Assembly: GCA_902492045.1 (NCBI GenBank)
Contig: CABUKB010000002.1
Span: 62,001 to 126,000 of the forward strand
Length of the DNA: 64,000 nt
Direction of reading: 5' to 3'
Origin: an uncultured Oscillospiraceae bacterium
GTDB lineage: Bacteria; Bacillota; Clostridia; Oscillospirales; Acutalibacteraceae
The notes under the pieces: model-generated
The model's input: only the letters and a program-made list of their open reading frames with translations
Databases searched by the model: none
Told to the model about the DNA's origin: nothing
Made by a program: the position numbers and the translations under genes
Shown: in pieces, positions 1 to 9,143 of the stretch
How the letters are laid out: the number at the start of each line of letters is the position of its first letter
How positions within the stretch are numbered: the stretch's first letter is position 1

Positions 1-1238
1 ACATAATCAATGACCTGCTGCCGTTTCTCGTTGCAGAAGTCGATGTCGAAATCGGGCATACTGACCCGTTCGGGATTGAGAAACCGCTCAAAGAGCAGAT
101 TGTACTTGATGGGATCAATCCCCGTGATGCCGATGCAATAGGCGCATAGGCTTCCCGCACCCGATCCCCGCCCGGGGCCGACCGGAATATCGTGATCTTT
201 GGCATACTGAACAAAATCGTGTACGATCAGGTAATAATCCACATATCCCATCTGCTCGATGGTGGAAAGCTCATACTCCAGCCGTTCCACAATGGTGGGA
301 TCCGGATGTTCACCATAATGCTTATGCAGCCCCGCGTAACAGCGTTCGCGGAAATAGGCGGCGCTGTTCCCCCCCGGAGCATCAAACCGAGGCAGTTGTG
401 TCTGACCAAAGGTAAGTTCGACCCGGCATCTCTCCGCGATCCGGGCGGCATTGTCGAAAGCCTCGGGCAGATCGGGAAATAAGGCCCGCATCTCCTCCTC
501 CGACTTGAGATAAAACTCCTCCGTTTCAAAAGCCAGGGGGTTGGGTTCGTCCACCGTCGTATTGGTCTGAATGGAAATCAGCACGCGCTGCATACGGGCG
601 TCCTCGCGGGTCAGATAGTGCGCGTCGTTGGTGCAAACCAGTGGAATTCCCGTCTCTTTGGAGAGGCGAATCAGCTGAGGGCTGATGGCCCTCTGCTCCT
701 CCAGTCCATGATCCTGGAGTTCCAAGTAAAAATGATCCTTGCCAAATATATCGAGGTATTCCAGGGCAAGGTTTTTCGCCCGCTCGGCATTCCCCTGTAC
801 AAGGGCCCGGGGAATCTCTCCCGCCAGGCAGGCCGAAAGGGCGATCAGCCCCTCATGATACTCTCGGAGCAACTCCCGGTCCACCCGGGGTTTGCCGTAA
901 AATCCCTCCGTCCAGGCGGAGGAGATCATTTTCACCAGATTGTGATACCCCGTCTCGTTTTCACATAACAGCACCAAATGGGCATGTTCGCTGTCCATCC
1001 CGTGCACTTTATCGAATCGAGTGCGGGCAGCTACATAGGCTTCGCATCCCAGAATCGGCCGGACCCCGGCTTTTTTTGCCTCCTTGTAAAATTCGACCAG
1101 GCCATACATAACCCCGTGGTCGGTAACGGCCACGGCCTCCTGCCCCAGCGCGGCCGCTCGCTGTACCAATTCCGGAATACGGCAGGCCCCGTCGAGCAGG
1201 CTGTATTCGCTATGCACATGCAGGTGTACAAAGGCCAT
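1..1238 (-). CDS. dnaE: DNA polymerase III alpha subunit, N-terminal part (runs off the left edge)
   Basis: Catalytic subunit of the replicative polymerase. Only the first 412 codons are inside the window. The protein opens with the PHP-domain metal motif (HLHVHSEYS, residues 5-13) and runs through the N-terminal polymerase region to GRGSGAGS and the PDFDID catalytic aspartate motif just before the edge, which separates it from unrelated PHP proteins. The ATG at 1238 is preceded by GAGGAGG. It lies 53 bases downstream of whiA on the same strand with no visible terminator between them, so it is probably the distal gene of the hprK-to-dnaE cluster. The absence of an N-terminal exonuclease insertion fits DnaE rather than PolC. 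Confidence 0.96.
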   Translation of the reverse strand, partial: MAFVHLHVHSEYSLLDGACRIPELVQRAAALGQEAVAVTDHGVMYGLVEFYKEAKKAGVRPILGCEAYVAARTRFDKVHGMDSEHAHLVLLCENETGYHNLVKMISSAWTEGFYGKPRVDRELLREYHEGLIALSACLAGEIPRALVQGNAERAKNLALEYLDIFGKDHFYLELQDHGLEEQRAISPQLIRLSKETGIPLVCTNDAHYLTREDARMQRVLISIQTNTTVDEPNPLAFETEEFYLKSEEEMRALFPDLPEAFDNAARIAERCRVELTFGQTQLPRFDAPGGNSAAYFRERCYAGLHKHYGEHPDPTIVERLEYELSTIEQMGYVDYYLIVHDFVQYAKDHDIPVGPGRGSGAGSLCAYCIGITGIDPIKYNLLFERFLNPERVSMPDFDIDFCNEKRQQVIDY

Positions 1239-1291
1239 CCGTTGTTCCTCCTATTCGCATAGACAGGCTCTGTCGAAGCCGATCTCTCCCC

Positions 1292-2179
1292 TTATAAACT
1301 TTCCGCGAACTTCACAATCCGGCGCAGCCGGTGATTGACGCCCGAGCGGGTAATGGGGCTCTCGAGCGATTGTCCCAATTCCCTCAAGGAGAGATCCGGA
1401 TTTTCCAGCCGAAGCCGGGCCAGCTCCCGCAATTCCTCGGGAAGGGCGTTGAGCCCCACCGTTCGCTCGATTTTTCGGACGGCTTCGCTTTGCTGGGCGG
1501 CGGCGGCAACGGTTTTGTCAATGTTGGCGCTCTCACAGTTTGTGACCCGGTTGGCGTTATTGCGGATGTCTTTAATCATCTTGACGCCCATAAGTTTCAG
1601 CGCCGCTGTGGTGGCTCCCATGAGTGTCAAACAATCTTCGATCCTTTCGCTTTCTTTAAAATATACTACATAGCCTCCCCCACGGCGTGTCCATTTTGCC
1701 GCCAGGCCGAGTTCTGCCAGCAAAGTGGCCAAATCCCGGCTCAAATTCAAAAAGGGGACGCTGAACTCGAGATGATAATCCGCCTCTGGATTTGTCACGG
1801 TTCCACAGGACAAAAAGGCCCCGCGGACAAAAGCCGCCGGGCATTGGTCGCATTCGAGATTGGCGCGATTAAGGCGCACACCTATGTCCGCCGGCGTATG
1901 TCCAAACCTTTGCAAGATGCGCAATCGTGCTTCCCGGTCTGCGGCCGCCGCCGTATACAGCCCCTTTCCCTCCGTCACGGCAAGAGGGGACCGGCAGACC
2001 TCACCAAGAAGGGCAGCATACAAACGGGCCACGGAGTCGTTTTCTGTTTGCAGGGACACCCCGCGTTCGGAAAAAGCGTGCCCGAACTCTGCCATTCCAT
2101 ACGCTTGCGCGGTGCGGCAGCAGGGGTGTTCCTCCTGTATGGAGGTCAGTTCCTGTTTAACTTCCGATGAAAAGGACAT
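1292..2179 (-). CDS. whiA: Sporulation/cell-division transcription regulator WhiA
   Basis: WhiA is a DNA-binding protein with a LAGLIDADG-like N-terminal fold and a C-terminal helix-turn-helix, found in nearly all Gram-positive bacteria and linked to cell division and, in Actinobacteria, sporulation. The 295-residue product matches the usual length. It starts MSFSSEVKQEL and ends with the family's C-terminal HTH (around LSLRELGQ and ITRSGVNHRLRRI). I chose the ATG at 2179 because a GGCGGAG site precedes it; a longer frame to 2230 would overlap rapZ. The gene lies 16 bases after rapZ and is presumably cotranscribed with it. Confidence 0.95.
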   Translation of the reverse strand: MSFSSEVKQELTSIQEEHPCCRTAQAYGMAEFGHAFSERGVSLQTENDSVARLYAALLGEVCRSPLAVTEGKGLYTAAAADREARLRILQRFGHTPADIGVRLNRANLECDQCPAAFVRGAFLSCGTVTNPEADYHLEFSVPFLNLSRDLATLLAELGLAAKWTRRGGGYVVYFKESERIEDCLTLMGATTAALKLMGVKMIKDIRNNANRVTNCESANIDKTVAAAAQQSEAVRKIERTVGLNALPEELRELARLRLENPDLSLRELGQSLESPITRSGVNHRLRRIVKFAESL

Positions 2180-2195
2180 GGATGTTCTCCGCCTT

Positions 2196-3056
2196 TCACA
2201 ACTTAGCCATATCCCGATGATGAACAGCAACCCGGTGGCCGCCGTCCTTTATATGCTTGGCCAATTCCTCGGCTAAAGCCACCGAGCGGTGCTTACCGCC
2301 CGTACAGCCGACCGCAATGACCAACTGGCTTTTTCCTTCACGGCGGTAAAGGGGCAGCAGATAATCGAGCAAGGCATAACACCTTTTTTGAAATTCCTTC
2401 GTTTCATCCCGGTCAAGTACAAAGTCTCGCACCGGTTGGTCCAATCCGCTCTGATTTTTCAGTTCGTCCACATAATACGGATTGGGCAGGCAACGCACAT
2501 CCAGGACAAAATCGGCTTCGGCCGGATATCCGTACTTAAATCCAAAGGAGATGCACTCAATAGCCATAGACCGGGACGGGTCTTTCAGAAACAGGCAGGT
2601 GATCCGTTCGTGCAGTTGAGAGGTAGACAAGAGAGACGTGTCCACCAGATAATCCGCCCGGTCCCGCACAAGTTGTAACCGCCGCCGTTCCTCCGCTATG
2701 GACTGTGACAAGGATCCTTCGTTGTCTCCCGCCAAAGGGTGCCGGCGCCGGGTTTCCTTATAGCGGCGATTCAGCACCGAGTCGTCACAATCCAAAAACA
2801 ATATCGTATAATGAGGGCACCATCTCTTCATCCTGTCCAATTCGTCAAACAATCTCCGAAACAGTTCCCCGCTTCGGATATCTATGCCGATCGCCGCTTT
2901 GGAAATCGCTCCTGGTCCCTGCAAGCATTGCTCCGCAAACAGAGGAAGAAGACAGGGCGGCATGTTATCTACACAATAAAACCCCATATCCTCCAGCACA
3001 TCCAGCGCCCGGCTCTTTCCTGCACCGGACATTCCGGTCACAATGACAACTTCCAT
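2196..3056 (-). CDS. rapZ: RapZ/YvcJ family P-loop nucleotide-binding protein
   Basis: RapZ-family proteins bind nucleotides. In enterobacteria RapZ is an RNase adapter controlling glucosamine-6-phosphate synthase; the Bacillus homologue YvcJ affects competence. The 286-residue product has the Walker A motif GMSGAGKS near residues 8-15, an FLDCDD segment, and the C-terminal GCTGGKHRSV motif, and its length is typical. The ATG is preceded by GGGAG. Its neighbours are murB upstream and whiA immediately downstream. In many Firmicutes a yvcK gene sits between rapZ and whiA; here there is no room for one. Confidence 0.94.
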   Translation of the reverse strand: MEVVIVTGMSGAGKSRALDVLEDMGFYCVDNMPPCLLPLFAEQCLQGPGAISKAAIGIDIRSGELFRRLFDELDRMKRWCPHYTILFLDCDDSVLNRRYKETRRRHPLAGDNEGSLSQSIAEERRRLQLVRDRADYLVDTSLLSTSQLHERITCLFLKDPSRSMAIECISFGFKYGYPAEADFVLDVRCLPNPYYVDELKNQSGLDQPVRDFVLDRDETKEFQKRCYALLDYLLPLYRREGKSQLVIAVGCTGGKHRSVALAEELAKHIKDGGHRVAVHHRDMAKL

Positions 3057-3098
3057 GATTTTCTCCCATAGCGGTTGGATTCTCGTGAAACGATCCCA

Positions 3099-4022
3099 TT
3101 ATCCGTCCACACCTCGGCCGACCGCGCGGACCTCCGGTTCCAATCGGACGCCGGTCTGCCGGTACACGGTATCCCTCACCTGTCTGGACAATTCCAGCAC
3201 ATCGGCGCAGGTCGCACCTCCGGTGTTGATGAGAAAGCCCGCGTGCTTTTCACTGATTTGTGCGCCGCCGATTCGTTTCCCTTTCAGCCCGCAGGCCTCG
3301 ATTAGAGTACCGGCAAAATTTCCGGGAGGACGTTTGAAAAAACTGCCGGCGCTCGGACTTGCCAGGGGCTGTTTTTCCCTCCGGCTGGCGAGATACGTTT
3401 CCATACGGGCGGCGATTTCCGCCGGATCATCGGGCTTCAGACGAAAGCGGGCTTCCGTCACCACATCCCCGGTTCTCATAAGCGCGCTGCTGCGGTAGCC
3501 GAGAGCCAGTTCGTCCGACAAAAGGAACTTTTTTTCACCCGTGCGCGTCACGACTGCGATACGGGTGAGCACATCGGACAGTTGCCCGCCATAGGCGCCC
3601 GCGTTCATAAAGATCCCGCCCCCCACCGTGCCCGGAATGCCAAAGGCGAATTCCAATCCGCTCAAGCCCTGGCTTCTGGCAAAGAGGCAGAGCCGCTTGA
3701 CAGAAAGCCCGGCAGGACAAACGATTTCCCCCTCTCCGTTTAAATACGGAGGGGCGGCCGTTTCTATCTTCATAACCGCGCCTTCGATTCCCTCGTCGCT
3801 GACCAGAAGATTGCTTCCGTTGCCCATCACCAGGACCGGGACCCCGGCCGCTCCGCACGCGGACAGGATGACCGCAGCCCCTTCACCATCCGGCACCGTG
3901 ACGAACAAATCCGCCGGCCCGCCGATCTGGAAGGACGTGTGGTTGGACATGGGTTCCCCTTCCACAGCCGGATACCCGAGGGAACAGAACGCTTCCGCCA
4001 ATCGTGTCAGTTGCACAGGCAT
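3099..4022 (-). CDS. murB: UDP-N-acetylenolpyruvoylglucosamine reductase
   Basis: FAD-dependent enzyme that reduces UDP-GlcNAc-enolpyruvate to UDP-MurNAc in cytoplasmic peptidoglycan precursor synthesis. The 307-residue protein carries the FAD-binding segments HTSFQIGGPADLFV (about 28-41) and NGSNLLVSDEG, then FAFGIPGTVGGGIFMNAGAYGG, and the C-terminal SAGSFFKRP motif containing the catalytic serine of the short type II MurB class. The ATG at 4022 has AGGAG only two bases upstream, so a slightly later start is possible. Placement next to hprK and rapZ is common in Clostridia. Confidence 0.96.
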   Translation of the reverse strand: MPVQLTRLAEAFCSLGYPAVEGEPMSNHTSFQIGGPADLFVTVPDGEGAAVILSACGAAGVPVLVMGNGSNLLVSDEGIEGAVMKIETAAPPYLNGEGEIVCPAGLSVKRLCLFARSQGLSGLEFAFGIPGTVGGGIFMNAGAYGGQLSDVLTRIAVVTRTGEKKFLLSDELALGYRSSALMRTGDVVTEARFRLKPDDPAEIAARMETYLASRREKQPLASPSAGSFFKRPPGNFAGTLIEACGLKGKRIGGAQISEKHAGFLINTGGATCADVLELSRQVRDTVYRQTGVRLEPEVRAVGRGVDG

Positions 4023-4051
4023 TTCTCCTAAATCCTAGAAAGTGGACGGCG

Positions 4052-5008
4052 TCACTTCGAAATCGCGTCTCTCAGGCTGGCAGCGCCGATGATCCCCGCA
4101 TCGTTGCCCAGCGTGGCCACGCAAAGCCGGGTCTGGTGGGTGCTGAACTTGCTGTACCGTTCCTTGGCGATATGAGCCTCCAACGGTTTTACAAGCGTGT
4201 CCCCCTCTTTGCAGATGCCACCGCCGATACACAGTACCTCGGGCTGAAAAATATTGATAACGTTGATGAGCCCGCAGGCGATGTACTGGATATACCGGTC
4301 CACCACTTCCCGGCCCACGGCATCCCCTGACCGCATAGCGTCGAAAGCGGTCCGTCCATCTACTTGATCGATGGTGCCAGCGATTCGCCACATGGCGCTG
4401 TCCGGATGAGCCACCATCGCCTGACGCGACTGACGGATCAGCGCCGTTGCCGAAGCATAGGCCTCCCAGCAGCCGTGCCGGCCGCAGGTACACAGTTCTC
4501 CATCCACGTCGATGACAATATGGCCGAGTTCCGCACCGGCGAAATTAAAGCCGCCATAGATTTTCCCATTAATAATGATGCCGCCCCCGACGCCGGTCCC
4601 GAGAGTGATGCACACGCAGCTCTGCGCGCCCTTTGCAGCCCCCGCGAGCGCTTCGCCCAAGGCAGCGGCGTTGGCGTCGTTTTCAATATATATGTCAAGC
4701 CCCAAACGCTCATGCATCATCTGACGGAGAGGGACATTTTCAAACCGAAGATTATTGGAATATTCCACGATACCGGTTTCTTCATTGCATGTGCCCGGGC
4801 TGCCGATACCGACGTATGCCACTTCGTCCATCCGGATTCCGGCGTCGGCCACAGCTTCTCTGGCCATACGGGCCATATCGTCGACAATGTCTTCCGCCGG
4901 CCGGGGCAGAGCGGTTTTGCATTTTGCCGTGCCGATGATATGATAGCCGTTGTCTACTACGCCTGCCTTGATATTGGTACCGCCGAGATCAATGCCGATT
5001 GTGTACAT
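4052..5008 (-). CDS. ROK family sugar kinase, probably glucokinase
   Basis: ROK proteins are ATP-dependent sugar kinases or repressors. This 318-residue protein has no N-terminal HTH, so it is a kinase. It begins with the phosphate-binding motif DLGGTNIKAGV, has the substrate-site END motif (IENDANAAALGEA) and the second ATP motif (GTGVGGGIIING), and carries the ROK zinc signature CTCGRHGCWE. A GGAGGCC site precedes the ATG. Together with hprK downstream-signalling genes on the same strand it fits glucose entry into glycolysis. Sugar specificity (glucose versus N-acetylmannosamine or others) cannot be read from motifs alone. Confidence 0.88.
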   Translation of the reverse strand: MYTIGIDLGGTNIKAGVVDNGYHIIGTAKCKTALPRPAEDIVDDMARMAREAVADAGIRMDEVAYVGIGSPGTCNEETGIVEYSNNLRFENVPLRQMMHERLGLDIYIENDANAAALGEALAGAAKGAQSCVCITLGTGVGGGIIINGKIYGGFNFAGAELGHIVIDVDGELCTCGRHGCWEAYASATALIRQSRQAMVAHPDSAMWRIAGTIDQVDGRTAFDAMRSGDAVGREVVDRYIQYIACGLINVINIFQPEVLCIGGGICKEGDTLVKPLEAHIAKERYSKFSTHQTRLCVATLGNDAGIIGAASLRDAISK

Positions 5009-5062
5009 AGGAATGGCCTCCTAAATTGAAATATGTTCGGGGCGGTGCCCCGGTGGGTTATT

Positions 5063-5794
5063 TTAAAGGGCGAGATGCTTCTCCTGCAAAAAACGGGTGA
5101 ACGATGCCTCACTGCCGTTGATGACGAGTTCCGGCGGGAAATCTATCTCTTGCAGTAACGCAAGGCAACGGGGAAGCCGCCCTACTTGGTCGTGATAATG
5201 CGCATCGGAGTCCAGCACCACCCGTACGCCGTGTTTTTTGCAGAGTTCCGCAATTTTCCGGCAGTTGTCCAAAGAGGACGAACGGGCGCGGAAAGTGGTT
5301 TCATTTATTTCCACGACCTTGCCGCATCGGCCAAATGCCGGGATCACCGTCTCATAATCGTACCGGAACGCCGGAGTGCCGGAATGCCCGATGATGTCCA
5401 CCTCTGGATTTTCCGCCAGAGCCAGGTAAGCCGCCGTGCAGGCATCCATTTGCCCGGCCCCCAAGACCCCCAGATGCATGGAGGCAATCACAATGTCGAG
5501 CGTAAAAAAACGGTTCTCCGGCAAGTCCAGATGCCCGTCGAAGTCGGTCACGTTTGCCTCCATTCCATGCAGCACCCGTACCCCCTCGATGGAAGGCGGC
5601 AGGATATCCAGATTGCCGAAATGCCAGATATGAGGTGAATCCGGAGCGGCCGGGCCGTGATCGGTACAGGCAATCGCCAAAAGTCCCTGTTGCAAAGCGG
5701 CCCTGGCCAGTTCCGTAACCGTGCTGTAGGCATGGGTGGAGGCGATGGTATGGCAGTGCAGATCCGCCACCACACGGGTCAAAGGCGCTGGCAT
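5063..5794 (-). CDS. PHP domain phosphatase, YcdX-like
   Basis: Predicted metal-dependent phosphoesterase of the stand-alone PHP class. The 243-residue product has the ordered metal-binding motifs DLHCHT at the N-terminus, CTDHG, HGMEAN, ASMHLG, GHSG and the C-terminal DSDAHY, which together cover the usual trinuclear site. I chose ATG 5794 because GGAAGGAGG lies eight bases upstream; a longer frame to 5830 would overlap the end of hprK. Physiological substrate is unknown for this family in Clostridia. Its position between hprK and the ROK kinase recurs in related genomes, suggesting a role in phosphometabolite control, which is an inference. Confidence 0.88.
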   Translation of the reverse strand: MPAPLTRVVADLHCHTIASTHAYSTVTELARAALQQGLLAIACTDHGPAAPDSPHIWHFGNLDILPPSIEGVRVLHGMEANVTDFDGHLDLPENRFFTLDIVIASMHLGVLGAGQMDACTAAYLALAENPEVDIIGHSGTPAFRYDYETVIPAFGRCGKVVEINETTFRARSSSLDNCRKIAELCKKHGVRVVLDSDAHYHDQVGRLPRCLALLQEIDFPPELVINGSEASFTRFLQEKHLAL

Positions 5795-5814
5795 ATGGGA
5801 ATCCTCCTTCCCTA

Positions 5815-6783
5815 TCAAAACTGTTCCCATTCCTTTTGAACTTCCGGGGACGGCGGCGCCTGATCGTCCATGCCCAGGTTGTGCATCAATTCCTGGGCCG
5901 CGTTATACCCCATCTTTTTCTGGCGGTTGTTCATGGCGGCCACCTCGATGATAATCGCTAAATTCCGGCCGGGTTTCACCGGAATGGTCAGCATGGGAAC
6001 GGTGATCCCCAAAATATCGGTGTATTCATTATCCAGACCCATCCGGTCATAAACTTTTTCGTTATCCCACTGTTCAAGCTGGACCACCATGTCGATCTTT
6101 TCCGTCACCTTCACCGCGCCTATCCCGAAAATGCGGCGGGCGTTGACAATCCCGATGCCGCGCAATTCGATAAAATGACGGATGTTGTCCGGGGCGGATC
6201 CCACCAGTGTTTTGGCCGAAACCCGTCGGATTTCCACCGCGTCATCGGCAATGAGCCGATGGCCTCTTTTGACCAGTTCAATCGCCGTCTCGCTCTTCCC
6301 CACCCCGCTGTCTCCCGCCAGCAGGATGCCTTCGCCGTAGACTTCGACGAAAACGCCGTGGCGGGTGATGCGGGGAGCAAGCTGCACATTGAGGAAGGCG
6401 ATGAGCGCCGCCATAAACCCGGAGGTCGTGTCGGACGAATGGAGCAGTGGAACTCCGTATTTGATGCAGGAACTTTGCAGATCGGGCGATATCGGCAGGT
6501 GCCTGGTAACGACGACAGCAGGAGGATGGCGGGACACAAGCTGGTCTAACCGAACGGCCCGCAGGGAAGGCGCCAGAGCCTCTAAAAATCCATGTTCGCT
6601 TTTCCCCAGCACCTGAATACGGTCGCTGTCAAAATAATCGTAATACCCGCCGAGTGCCAGTCCGGGACGGTTGACATCGCAGCAGGAGACCAAAAGCTCC
6701 TCGGGACTGGCCGGCATAAAAACCGTTTCCAACCCCAACTCTTTGATGATCTGTGAGAGCGAAACCGAATACGCAACCGCCAT
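5815..6783 (-). CDS. hprK: HPr kinase/phosphorylase
   Basis: Bifunctional enzyme that phosphorylates and dephosphorylates HPr at Ser46, the signal for carbon catabolite repression in Firmicutes. The 322-residue protein contains the P-loop GDSGVGKS (157-164) and the family signature LRGIGIVNARRIFG, plus the N-terminal domain typical of the family. I chose ATG 6783; the frame continues to a TTG at 6867 but that would give an unusually long protein. A TATACT box on the minus strand at 6894-6899 could be its -10 element; no convincing -35 was found. First gene of the minus-strand cluster that runs to dnaE. Confidence 0.95.
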   Translation of the reverse strand: MAVAYSVSLSQIIKELGLETVFMPASPEELLVSCCDVNRPGLALGGYYDYFDSDRIQVLGKSEHGFLEALAPSLRAVRLDQLVSRHPPAVVVTRHLPISPDLQSSCIKYGVPLLHSSDTTSGFMAALIAFLNVQLAPRITRHGVFVEVYGEGILLAGDSGVGKSETAIELVKRGHRLIADDAVEIRRVSAKTLVGSAPDNIRHFIELRGIGIVNARRIFGIGAVKVTEKIDMVVQLEQWDNEKVYDRMGLDNEYTDILGITVPMLTIPVKPGRNLAIIIEVAAMNNRQKKMGYNAAQELMHNLGMDDQAPPSPEVQKEWEQF

Positions 6784-7154
6784 ACCGCCCGCCGCCTTTC
6801 CGGACGCATCGTGCGTCCTTTTGGAATTTTGATAAAGGGCCGGCTCTTCTCCCGGAAAAATGGTCAAAGCCCTGTTTTTTCGGTGCTGTGCCTAGTATAC
6901 CGTATTTCTGGAAAAGATAAAAGATGCTTTCAGACTTTTTTGGGGTGATTTTTTTGTACTTTCCGTCAAAGGCTCTTTCTCCGGAGAGCTCCTCATCATC
7001 CGGGTATAATCGTCCCGATTTAAAACTTAAGCTTACAATCGGTTTTGTTTAAGAAATTCTATCTGAATTCTGCCTTGCATCCCGTAGGGGTCCATTGTAA
7101 AATGAAAAAGCCGGGATCCGGCCCAGCGTGTATTGAGCAGGAGGGACAACATCT
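6784..7154. other. Divergent intergenic region between hprK and the glycosyltransferase
   Basis: 371 bases without a gene. It holds a minus-strand TATACT (6894-6899) facing hprK, a plus-strand TATAAT (7005-7010) with no matching -35, and a good plus-strand promoter at 7075-7103. The part around 6940-6960 is T-rich. No ORF, repeat or RNA motif was recognised. Confidence 0.6.
7075..7103 (+). promoter_or_regulatory. Sigma-A type promoter for the glycosyltransferase
   Basis: TTGCAT at 7075-7080, a 17-base spacer, and TAAAAT at 7098-7103. Predicted start near 7110, about 45 bases before the ATG at 7155. Confidence 0.6.
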
Positions 7155-8351
7155 ATGGACAAACTCCATATCGGCTTATTTAACGATTCCTTTCCGCCCA
7201 CTATCGACGGTGTGGCACAGGCTGTAAAAAACTATGCCGGCGTGTTGCATCGCAACCACTGCAATGTCACCGTCGTCACTCCAGGATATAAGGGGGTTCG
7301 GGACGACTACCCTTTTGAGGTGTTTCGGTATTCGTCCATCCCGCTCGACCGCCGTATCGGATACCGCGCGGGAAATCCTTTCAATCCGGAGACCCTCATG
7401 AAACTCCGGCGCAAGCATTTTGATCTGATGCATATCCACGCGCCATTCGCTTCGTCCGTGTTGGTAAACAATATCAACCACCGTCCCCGCGTTCCCACCG
7501 TGCTCACCTATCACACGAAGTTTGACATTGACATCGCCAAGCGGGTGCATCTCGCCGGTATGCGCCGACTGGCAATGCGGTTCCTTCTCGACAACATCAA
7601 TGCAGTGGATGAGGTGTGGGTTGTCACCGAAGGATGCGGCCAGGCTTTACGAAAAATTGGATACAAAGGCGGCTATACGGTGATGGAAAACGGAACCGAT
7701 TTTGCTTATGGACGGGCCGCCGAGACCGATGTGGACACTTTGAGGGAAAAACACCAGATCCGGGACGGCGAGTTTGTGTTTCTTTTTGTCGGCCGCATGA
7801 TGTGGTACAAAAACATCCGCCTCATTCTGGACAGCCTGGCTCTTTTACGAGAAGAAGGCGTGCCGTTCCGGGCGCTGCTCGTCGGGGATGGATACGACGC
7901 TCCCGACATCCGGGCATACGCCGGGTCGCTCGGACTTCAAGATCGCGTCGTGTTTACCGGTGCGATCTATGACCGGAAAATCCTGCGGGTGTATTACAGT
8001 CTGGCGGATCTCTTTCTCTTCCCGTCCACCTATGACACGTCCGGTATCGTGGTCAAAGAAGCGGCGGCCTGCGACTGCCCGGCTCTTCTCGTGCGGGGCA
8101 GCTGTGCAGCCGAAGGGGTGATCCATCGGCAAAACGGATATTTATCGGAGGAAAACGCGGATTCCTGTGCCAGTGTCTTGCTTGAAGCCTGCGGCAGCCG
8201 GCAGGAACTGCAGATGACCGGACAAAACGCCGGCAAAAGCCTTTATTTATCCTGGGATGACGCCGTTGACCGCGCCTATAAACGGTATCAGGAAATTTTA
8301 AAAATCTGGCCAGGCCCATTGCCTTATAATTCCAAAAACAAATGGATATGA
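7155..8351 (+). CDS. GT4-family glycosyltransferase (glycolipid type)
   Basis: Retaining glycosyltransferase of the GT4/GT-B class, probably acting on diacylglycerol or another membrane lipid. The 398-residue protein opens with LHIGLFNDSFPPTIDGVAQ, a pattern shared with clostridial 1,2-diacylglycerol glucosyltransferases, and contains the C-terminal donor-binding region FVGRMMWYKN and a late STYDTSGIVVKEAAAC segment with the EX7E-type glutamate. No signal peptide or membrane span, so it is peripheral. The ATG follows GGAGGG. It is monocistronic between a promoter and a terminator. Acceptor identity is an inference; a polysaccharide role is the main alternative. Confidence 0.83.
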   Translation: MDKLHIGLFNDSFPPTIDGVAQAVKNYAGVLHRNHCNVTVVTPGYKGVRDDYPFEVFRYSSIPLDRRIGYRAGNPFNPETLMKLRRKHFDLMHIHAPFASSVLVNNINHRPRVPTVLTYHTKFDIDIAKRVHLAGMRRLAMRFLLDNINAVDEVWVVTEGCGQALRKIGYKGGYTVMENGTDFAYGRAAETDVDTLREKHQIRDGEFVFLFVGRMMWYKNIRLILDSLALLREEGVPFRALLVGDGYDAPDIRAYAGSLGLQDRVVFTGAIYDRKILRVYYSLADLFLFPSTYDTSGIVVKEAAACDCPALLVRGSCAAEGVIHRQNGYLSEENADSCASVLLEACGSRQELQMTGQNAGKSLYLSWDDAVDRAYKRYQEILKIWPGPLPYNSKNKWI

Positions 8352-8408
8352 TGTTCGATATCCTCGGAAAATGGACGCCTCCTGTTTTCTATGACAGGTA
8401 CAGAAAAA

Positions 8409-8442
8409 CGGATTGAGGGGCTGGGCCCTCAATCCGTTTTTT
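8409..8442. terminator. Bidirectional intrinsic terminator
   Basis: Perfect 11-base-pair stem (8409-8419 with 8426-8436), GC-rich, followed by TTTTTT on the plus strand and preceded by AAAAA, so it can serve both the glycosyltransferase and the convergent phosphopantetheinyl transferase operon. Confidence 0.85.
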
Positions 8443-8465
8443 ATCATCGTCAAAGAGGTATCTCG

Positions 8466-9143
8466 CTATTTCCCCTGTGTTCCTCCTTCCGCCTGCAAAA
8501 ATGCGATGGAAGCAGGAACACAATTGCTCTGGGTACAAAGGGACAACGGCGTTCCGTCCGGCAGGGTATAAGCGGTAAAATAACAGCAAAGTGCCGGATC
8601 CCATATGGGAACTGTATCCGTATCCGGACAAACCGGTGAAAAGGAGGCAAGAGAACGCCGCAGCCCCTCTCCCGTGTATTTCAAAAACGCTTCCTTTCTC
8701 GTCCAGATGCAGGTGAAAGCCCGGTCCCGTTCTTCCTGGCTCGGCAGAGACAAAAGACTTTTCTGTTCCTCTGCCGTGAAAAAACGCCCCGCGATCCCCA
8801 TCCTGTCCCCCTGGATTGTCTCGGCATCCGCTCCAATCGCACAAATATCCGCCGCACAAACCGCCCATTTCCCTGTATGCGTTAAACTAAACTGGATATA
8901 CGGCCGGTCTTTCACCACCGGCTTTCCTCCCGGCAAGCTGTCCAAACAGGGAGACTTCAGCCCAAAATACCGGAAAAGGACTTCTTGAAGCAGCCAGCCA
9001 GCCCCCAAAGAACGCCAGCGATCTTCCTTTTGGCGCAAATGTTCGATCCTTTGGCGCCGGGATAGTGGAACCTGTTCCCAACAGCGTGCATAACGTCTCT
9101 CGTCTTCCAAAGCGGTGACATCCATCGCATACAGTCCGCTCAA
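8466..9143 (-). CDS. 4'-phosphopantetheinyl transferase, Sfp/Gsp type
   Basis: Transfers phosphopantetheine from CoA to a serine of carrier proteins. The 225-residue protein has the magnesium-binding GADAE motif (IGADAETI) and the WTRKEAFLKYTGEGL motif, the two hallmarks of the two-domain Sfp class rather than the short AcpS class. The TTG start at 9143 overlaps the stop of the upstream PH-domain gene as TTGA and has AGGAGG six bases upstream, so translation is probably coupled. No NRPS or PKS gene is in the window, so its carrier protein is unknown; it could serve fatty-acid ACP. Confidence 0.9.
   Translation of the reverse strand: MSGLYAMDVTALEDERRYARCWEQVPLSRRQRIEHLRQKEDRWRSLGAGWLLQEVLFRYFGLKSPCLDSLPGGKPVVKDRPYIQFSLTHTGKWAVCAADICAIGADAETIQGDRMGIAGRFFTAEEQKSLLSLPSQEERDRAFTCIWTRKEAFLKYTGEGLRRSLASFSPVCPDTDTVPIWDPALCCYFTAYTLPDGTPLSLCTQSNCVPASIAFLQAEGGTQGK

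Noticed and set aside
1331..2170. A 279-codon plus-strand frame opposite whiA
   Set aside because: Antisense shadow; whiA motifs are clear on the other strand.
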